Shown piece after piece: positions 59,701 through 64,000 of a DNA stretch of 64,000 nt. Position numbers and translations under genes: made by a program. The stretch lies in assembly GCA_964016885.1 (NCBI GenBank), contig OZ024740.1, positions 10,356,454 through 10,420,453 on the forward strand. The letters are read 5' to 3'. Position 1 is the stretch's first letter. Each line of letters opens with the position of its first letter. This DNA comes from Eledone cirrhosa (lineage: Eukaryota > Mollusca > Cephalopoda > Octopoda > Eledonidae). The notes under the pieces were generated by a model. That model searched no databases and was not told the origin of the DNA. It saw only the letters and a list, made by a program, of their open reading frames with translations.

Positions 59701-60889
59701 TCCACCACCCTAGCATGGTGTCCCACCCTCTACCGATACTGCCAATCCACCACCCTAGCATGGTGTCAGACCCTCTACCGATACTGCAAATCCACCACCC
59801 TAGCATGGTGTCCCACCCTCTTCCGATACTGTCAATCCACCACCCTAGCATGGTGTCAGACCCTCTACCGATACTGCCAATCCACCACCCTAGCATGGTG
59901 ACAGACCCTCTACCGATACTGCCAATCCACCACCCTAGCATGGTGTCAGACCCTCTACCGATACTGCCAATCCACCACCCTAGCATGGTGTCAGACCCTC
60001 TACCGATACTGCCAATCCACCACCCTAGCATGGTGTAAGACCCTCTACCGATACTGCCAATCCACCACCCTACCATGGTGTCCCACCCTCTAGCGATACT
60101 GCCAATCCACCACCCTAGCATGGTGTCAGACCCTCTACCGATACTGCAAATCCACCACCCTAGCATGGTGTCCCACCCTCTTCCGATACTGCCAATCCAC
60201 CACCCTAGCATGGTGTCCGACCCTCTACCGATACTGCCAATCCACCACCCTAGCATGGTGTCAGACCTTCTACCGATACTGCCAATCCACCACCCTAGCA
60301 TGGTGTCAGACCCTCTACCGATACTGCCAATCCACCACCCTAGCATGGTGTCAGACCCTCTACCGATACTGCCAATCCACCACCCTACCATGGTGTCCCA
60401 CCCTCTACCGATACTGCCAATCCACCACCCTAGCATGGTGTCCCACCCTCTACCGATACTGCCAATCCACCACCCTAGCATGGTGTCCCACCCTCTACCG
60501 ATACTGCCAATCCACCACCCTAGCATGGTGTCCGACCCTCTACCGATACTGCCAATCCACCACCCTAGCATGGTGTCAGACCCTCTACCGATACTGCCAA
60601 TCCACCACCCTAGCATGGTGTCAGACCCTCTACCGATACTGCCAATCCACCACCCTACCATGGTGTCCCACCCTCTACCGATACTGCCAATCCACCACCC
60701 TAGCATGGTGTCCGACCCTCTACCGATACTGCCAATCCACCACCCTACCATGGTGTCCCACCCTCTACCGATACTGCCAATCCATCACCCTAGCATGGTG
60801 TCAGACCCTCTACCGATACTGCAAATCCACCACCCTAGCATGGTGTCCCACCCTCTACCGATACTGCCAATCCACCGCCCTAGCATGGT
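56777..60889. repeat. Right-terminal satellite segment with its own variant set
   Basis: After a solitary CTAACACCC marker at 56,777 the array runs to its right end with variants rare elsewhere. These are CTGTCAATCC units clustered at about 58,390-58,810, GGCGTC units from 58,320 onward, CTCTAGCGATAC units (57,840, 57,885 and 60,091) and CTACCATGG units (57,866, 60,071, 60,388, 60,658 and 60,748). No macro-block from the rest of the array is repeated here. The last units are still close to consensus, so the edge has not decayed by divergence. Confidence 0.8.
59088..59763. repeat. 135-bp trimeric higher-order repeat, five copies
   Basis: The variant GGCGTCCGAC occurs at 59,088, 59,223, 59,358, 59,493 and 59,628, exactly 135 bp apart each time. 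The cycle of three units is GGCGTCCGAC, then GGTGTCAGAC (often with CTGCAAATCC), then GGTGTCCCAC. This is a local higher-order repeat in which three distinguishable units are copied together. Confidence 0.85.
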
Positions 60890-60989
60890 TCGTATATTCC
60901 TTTTGCAGTTCATCTAATTCTCCTTTTCAGTGTTCAGTAAGTAGGATGATGTAGTCAGGATCACGATACCGTTACATGCCTCGCTGTGC
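60890..60989. other. Unique-looking junction DNA between satellite and microsatellite
   Basis: The last unit matches the consensus up to TAGCATGGT, then the sequence changes without transition. The following 100 bp show no 45-bp periodicity, no open frame of note and no recognisable element. No direct or inverted repeat marks the junction. Confidence 0.6.

Positions 60990-61227
<238 letters not shown>

Positions 61228-61262
<35 letters not shown>
61228..61262. repeat. Second (TA)n tract
   Basis: Thirty-five bases of perfect AT alternation follow CTACAACA. Confidence 0.95.
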
Positions 61263-61263
<1 letters not shown>

Positions 61264-61454
61264 CAATAACACAATAGAGAAATCTATCGAACACACTCGT
61301 ATATAATCCGAGAAATATGTGACAAAATTACGGTCTATGGTAAAATGGGTGGACTTATATTTGAGGTCAATATTTGGTCGATTAACACCAACTTCAATTT
61401 CTACGTAATTAAGGTGCTGAAATGCTTTTTAAAACCTTTTAATACATAAATATC
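61263..61454. other. AT-rich non-coding DNA, related to a second copy near 62.8 kb
   Basis: No coding or RNA signal is visible. The segment from CGAGAAATATGT (61,309) through ATGGTAAAA (about 61,346) resembles the segment from the same 12-mer at 62,809 through ATGGTAAAA (about 62,852). This suggests two diverged copies of one dispersed sequence. Confidence 0.45.
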
Positions 61455-61533
61455 CCATACACATACACGCAAGAATACACACATACCCACATGCACATGC
61501 GCATGCATACATACACGCACGCACCCACGCGCC
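61455..61533. repeat. CA-rich alternating purine-pyrimidine tract
   Basis: The stretch is dominated by ACAC, ATAC, ATGC and CGCA steps, including ATGCGCATGCAT at about 61,495-61,508. It is an imperfect microsatellite. Alternating purine-pyrimidine DNA of this kind can adopt Z-form. The open frame on the minus strand here is only a reading of the low-complexity sequence. Confidence 0.75.
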
Positions 61534-61703
61534 GATTGTTTTTCTCTGACTTAATACTTTTTCTTTCAATCTATATATATAAAATTCTTTGTCTCTCTGT
61601 CTCTCTGTCTGTCTGTTCCTTTGCAATCTCAAACGGCTAAACGAAATCAAATCAAATTTTACAAGGTAATAGTATGAGACCCCAGGAGTGTCAACATGTA
61701 ATT

Positions 61704-62420
61704 TTTATTTTCATTTGGATTAAAACAATATAATATTTAACTAAAATAATATTTTTATAGTCAACAATAGTAAACCACCACCACCCCAACGACGACGTCA
61801 CATTTTGAATATGAGGGTATATGTGTCTGTGAGTGTGTGTATGTTTGCGAGTTCGTTACATACGTCAGGCCTCTGAGAATTAAACACACACATCTACACA
61901 TACATATAGCCTTAGTAAGTTGTATACACCTTATCTTCACACAGACAATTAAACACACACACACACACCTACACATACAGATACATATGTGATGACAGAC
62001 AGTTGTGCGTGAATGTATGTCTGCGTGTGTCTGTCTTAGTATATGTATGTGAGAGCGTCTGTGTGTGTGAGTGTATGTGTTTGTGAGTGCATGTGAGAGT
62101 GTATGTGTGTGTGAATGTATGTGTGTGTGAGTGTATGTATGATAACCTTTATTTTCATTTGGATTAAAACAATAGAAAACAACACAATGACGTCATATTT
62201 TGTATATGAATATGTATGTCTGTGAGTGTGTGTGTGTGCGCGTTCATTAGGTACGTTATTAAATACACACACACATCTATATATATATGTAGCGACAGAC
62301 AAAAAAATGAGGTTTAAAGCTATTCTTCGTGATTGTATATCTCTGTGTGTCTCTCTTAGTACATGTATGTGAGTGTATGTGACAATGTATGTGTGTGAGT
62401 ATGTAGTAACAATTTATTCA
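61704..62420 (+). repeat. Internal repeated modules of the Helitron-type element
   Basis: A module starting TTTATTTTCATTTGGAT at 61,704 starts again at 62,148, an offset of 444 bp. Both copies go on to a GACGTCA box, ATTTTG-TATATGA, a GT-rich tract, CACACACA and then a GACAGACA-type segment ending in a CTTAGTA-ATGTATGTGAG stretch. A third, shorter start (ATTTATTCATTTGGA) lies at about 62,412. The second module is shorter, since its GT and CA tracts contracted. Tandem growth of an internal segment is common in non-autonomous elements. Confidence 0.7.
61940..62150. repeat. CA/GT-rich microsatellite zone
   Basis: Perfect CA repeats around 61,953-61,968 are followed by GTGTGTGAGTGTATG-type imperfect repeats from 62,010 to 62,140. 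Minus-strand open frames over this interval translate only the low-complexity repeat (Thr-His and Ser-rich peptides) and are not genes. Confidence 0.85.
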
Positions 62421-62636
62421 TTTGGACACCAACAAAATAATTACACAATGAATATTGCTTCAAGAATGGCAGATTTTCATTTCTAAATTCTATTATCATT
62501 ACAATTTTGATTTAAAAAAAATAAAATATAGATATTTTGAAATAATTATGAGAAAAAAAACATATCTTCATATTTATTGTTTACTAATCTGAATAAGAAC
62601 AGCAGTAACCCAGGCAACGCCAGGCAATTCAGCTAG

Positions 62637-62921
62637 TCTTACATATGATTAAAATCTTACTTCTGACTTGTCTTTTATTGCTCTCTCACTCTCTCACTTA
62701 CTCTCTCCCCATCTCTCTTCTACTCTATGAATCCCTATACAAAGTTCTTCTATTCAATCTCTTCATTTCAACTACTCCCTGTATGTAAGTGGGAAGTAAA
62801 CAAAAATACGAGAAATATGTTGAAATTTTATAAAACGGAGGAAATGGTAAAACAGAATTACTTATTGGAATTGTGAAACAAAAAACTATATTATGAACGA
62901 CACTTAAAACATTTTAAACAC
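62637..62921. other. AT-rich non-coding DNA with a CT-rich tract
   Basis: A pyrimidine-rich tract with CTCTCTCACTCTCTCAC lies at 62,681-62,725. The rest is AT-rich. The CGAGAAATATGT segment at 62,809 resembles the one at 61,309. No open frame of interest and no RNA gene seen. Confidence 0.6.
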
Positions 62922-63017
62922 CAAAATATTAAAACTTCATAAATTTATTTTATCAAAATATTAACACTTCATAGATTTATTTTATCAAAATATTAAGACT
63001 TCATAAATGTATTTTAT
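62922..63017 (+). repeat. 32-bp tandem repeat, three copies
   Basis: Three exact 32-bp periods (62,922-62,953, 62,954-62,985, 62,986-63,017) each start CAAAATATTAA and end in TTTAT, with CTTCATA in the middle. They differ at only a few positions. It is a small AT-rich minisatellite with no visible function. Confidence 0.92.
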
Positions 63018-63119
63018 ACTGATGAGAATATCAAGACAAAGCTGTCTAAACATAATGTGTTGATTAGCTGACTCGGCTTATAAACGGGGTTTGGATTTTT
63101 GCCTATATTTCAAACATAA

Positions 63120-63365
63120 AAATGGAGGGTCGGCTTCCGGTCGCTCTCCGACAGGTTTGCGGTTGTACTCTTGGCAATGGAGACTTCTGGTGTCCTCAGC
63201 CCTAGGGCTACCTCCCTACTCACCACCATAGGCGCTGAGCTGGCCAGCCGCAGGTGTGAGCCTCACGAGCTGGAATGGCTTTTCCAGCGCGTCTCCCTTG
63301 CCGTCCCCCGGGGAAACGCCTTCTCCATTCTGTCCGCCGGGACTGTGGGGAGGCCACCAATATGA
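63120..63365 (+). pseudogene. C-terminal fragment of a probable mobile-element protein
   Basis: A GC-rich island begins abruptly after AT-rich DNA. One frame is open from 63,120, just after a TAA, to a TGA at 63,363-63,365, giving 81 codons. An internal ATG at 63,177 leaves 62. The peptide has a mixed, protein-like composition with the segment LEWLFQRVSLAVPRGNAF near residues 51-68. A short C-terminal stretch with W/LFQR, then S-A and RGNA, is one I associate loosely with the ends of retroelement-type polyproteins in marine invertebrates. That is a recollection and I cannot test it. The lack of upstream coding sequence and the sharp base-composition change fit a 5-prime-truncated copy. It could instead be a host exon or a chance frame. 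Confidence 0.4.
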
Positions 63366-63554
63366 TTGACTAACTTGTCATTTTATCAGTCAGAAGTTCT
63401 AAATAGTTTAAAAGCGACACACGTGATTGTGATCGCAAAGGACTTGCTAACGATGGGAATGGATCTCGATCAATTCTTCGATGTGAGGCACGAAGGACGC
63501 GATGTTCATACGAGGGTGTGTATACTGAAACACGGCAGCACGAAATCTGTTTGA
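63366..63554 (+). other. Short unrecognised open frame
   Basis: The frame stays open up to a TGA at 63,552-63,554. It is read as 62 residues if translation starts at the ATTG just after the previous stop, with no ATG there. The residues (for example AKDLLTMGMDLDQFFDVRHE) look plausibly protein-like, but I recognise no domain. It follows the previous stop closely and might be part of the same decayed element in the same frame. A polypyrimidine-AG sequence with an upstream CTAAC (63,369-63,389) resembles a 3-prime splice site, but no matching exon can be defined. Confidence 0.25.
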
Positions 63555-63701
63555 TGGCCCATGGACCTGGGTGGCGGAAACTTAACTTGGCTACAAAGCT
63601 ACAATTCGGCTTCTGACGAACCGCACAGAGCGCATGCTATCCGATTCCAAAACAGATGAGTGTCATTTTTCATCTTATTCTCGGTCCGTAAAGGATTAAC
63701 A
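63555..63701. other. Non-coding spacer
   Basis: Mixed-composition sequence with no open frame, repeat or RNA signal that I can support. Confidence 0.5.
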
Positions 63702-63714
63702 CCCCCCCCCCCCC
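63702..63714. repeat. Poly-C tract, 13 bases
   Basis: Thirteen consecutive C follow GGATTAACA. Homopolymer length is error-prone in most sequencing, so the exact count is uncertain. Reverse-strand frames that cross it are not reliable. Confidence 0.95.
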
Positions 63715-63957
63715 AACCAGGCAGGATCCATTGGGGTAGCTGCGATTGGACACTTTGTGGGACATCCGACAAGAATTGAGGCAGTAGTGAAATAAGTACG
63801 TGGACGATGAATTGGCACCATTGTGGAGGAGAACCATACGGCCATACACACCAGCCGAGACAAGTCCGGGGTCACCAATTTGGAGAGGTAAGTCCACGAC
63901 ATCCAGTTACAGATTCAGTGGCTGGGCCACCACATAACTGACTATAATACATGCTAA
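63715..63957. other. Moderate-GC segment without a recognised gene
   Basis: Two overlapping minus-strand open frames of about 70 residues cover this interval (63,670-63,902) and neither resembles a family I know. An AGAG/GTAAGT sequence at 63,884-63,893 matches the 5-prime splice-site consensus on the + strand, but no frame is open across the stretch upstream of it. I make no gene call. Confidence 0.4.
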
Positions 63958-63972
63958 TTCTTCTTCTTCTTC
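63958..63972. repeat. (TTC)5 microsatellite
   Basis: Five TTC triplets are followed by ACCCACTTATTCC near the right edge. Read on the other strand this is a GAA tail after a non-repetitive sequence, which could be the 3-prime end of a minus-strand retroelement entering from the right. The window ends too soon to tell. Confidence 0.8.
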
Positions 63973-64000
63973 ACCCACTTATTCCTGGGAAAGGCGTGGG

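Larger units (their letters stand above)
1..60889. repeat. 45-bp satellite DNA array (about 1,350 tandem units)
   Basis: Every line from the first base to 60,889 is the same 45-bp unit in the same orientation. A consensus-like unit is 16,198-16,242: it opens with CTAGCATGG, has CTCTACCGATACTGCC in the middle and ends in CCACCACC. The commonest variation follows GTGT in the unit: TCAGAC, TCCCAC, TCCGAC, TCCAAC or TCCCCC. Other frequent variants are CCGCC for CCACC, GACAC for GATAC, and CTAAC for CTAGC. Most units are exactly 45 bp; rare ones are 44 or 47 bp. No unrelated insertion interrupts the array, and the left edge of the window falls inside a unit, so the array extends further left. It is best read as non-coding satellite DNA of constitutive heterochromatin. 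Chromosomal position cannot be read from the sequence. The family is not one I recognise. Confidence 0.97.
61570..62636 (+). mobile_element. Putative non-autonomous Helitron-type element, 1,067 bp
   Basis: The left end reads TCTATATATATAAAATTC, followed by a run of CTCTCTGTCTGT and then AAACGGCTAAACGAAATC. This is the layout I know from the 5-prime ends of many animal Helitron-type repeats. The right end reads ACCCAGGCAACGCCAGGC, then AATTCAGCTAG. That matches the usual 3-prime pattern of a short GC-rich hairpin about 10 bases before a terminal CTAG (the family rule is CTRR). The base before the element is A (61,569) and the base after it is T (62,637), as expected for insertion between A and T without a target duplication. 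The hairpin is imperfect: both arms have CA where a CG would restore the pairing. No Rep or helicase coding is present, so it would depend on an autonomous partner. Low-complexity repeats alone could mimic the left end, so the call rests on both ends together. Confidence 0.6.

Noticed and set aside
1..60889. CRISPR array
   Set aside because: Repeats are contiguous with no unique spacers; the variation is point substitution in a single unit type, and the setting is eukaryotic.
1..60889. Centromere protein B-type binding box
   Set aside because: No unit variant that I checked resembles the known 17-bp box; a centromeric role stays open but is not supported by a motif.
61429..62302. Minus-strand open frames with Cys/Val and Thr/His-rich peptides
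   Set aside because: They are readings of CA/GT microsatellites inside or beside the Helitron-type element.
63079..63084. TATAAA as a promoter for the frame at 63,177
   Set aside because: AT-rich context makes this hexamer common, and the downstream frame looks like a truncated fragment and not an intact gene.
63390..63887. A host exon between a CTAAC-polypyrimidine-AG site (63,389) and an AG/GTAAGT site (63,888)
   Set aside because: All three frames across the interval contain stops, so no coding exon fits, and either motif can occur by chance.
63670..63902. Two overlapping minus-strand frames as genes
   Set aside because: They overlap each other in different frames, one crosses a poly-C tract of uncertain length, and neither shows a recognisable domain.

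Overview
About 95% of this window (1 to 60,889) is one uninterrupted head-to-tail satellite DNA array. It is built on a 45-bp unit, about 1,350 units in the window, and runs off the left edge. I see no gene, transposon or spacer inside it. The unit is C-rich on the + strand (18 C, 7 G, 11 A and 9 T in the commonest form, about 56% GC). Because 45 is a multiple of 3 and the unit has no stop in three of six frames, the array produces very long overlapping open frames on both strands. I read these as by-products of the repeat and not as genes. Frames break at scattered single-base indels, variants change the amino acids freely, and opposite strands are open over the same bases.

The array has several levels of organisation. 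Point variants mark individual units. Small local higher-order repeats exist, such as a trimer of 135 bp near 59.1-59.8 kb. Much larger blocks were copied in tandem: about 1.44/1.48 kb (2.1-5.0 kb), 0.76 kb (5.7-6.9 kb), 2.8-3.5 kb (10.1-16.5 kb), 9.6-9.8 kb (14.0-33.4 kb), 4,185/2,790/4,185 bp (33.2-44.4 kb, with a partial fourth copy to about 46 kb), and 3,464 then 2,295-2,340 bp (48.1-56.1 kb). Almost all offsets are whole multiples of 45 bp, give or take one or two bases. This is the pattern expected from repeated unequal exchange in register. The last segment (56.8-60.9 kb) has its own variant set.

The array stops abruptly at 60,889. The remaining 3.1 kb is ordinary AT-rich eukaryotic intergenic DNA. 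It holds a compound (TA)n(GA)n microsatellite, further TA and CA/GT tracts, a likely non-autonomous Helitron-type element (61,570-62,636), a 32-bp triplicate, and a short GC-rich island. The island (63,120-63,365) carries an 81-codon open frame that looks like the C-terminal stub of a mobile-element protein. No rRNA, tRNA, CRISPR, complete gene or bacterial-type signal was found.

The organism is a multicellular eukaryote, most likely an animal. The long TA, GA and CA microsatellites, the Helitron-type termini and the AT-rich flank would fit a mollusc such as a cephalopod, but that is an impression and is not shown by the sequence. The array could be a centromeric, pericentromeric, subtelomeric or interstitial heterochromatin block. 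Nothing here decides which, and no telomeric repeat array is present.
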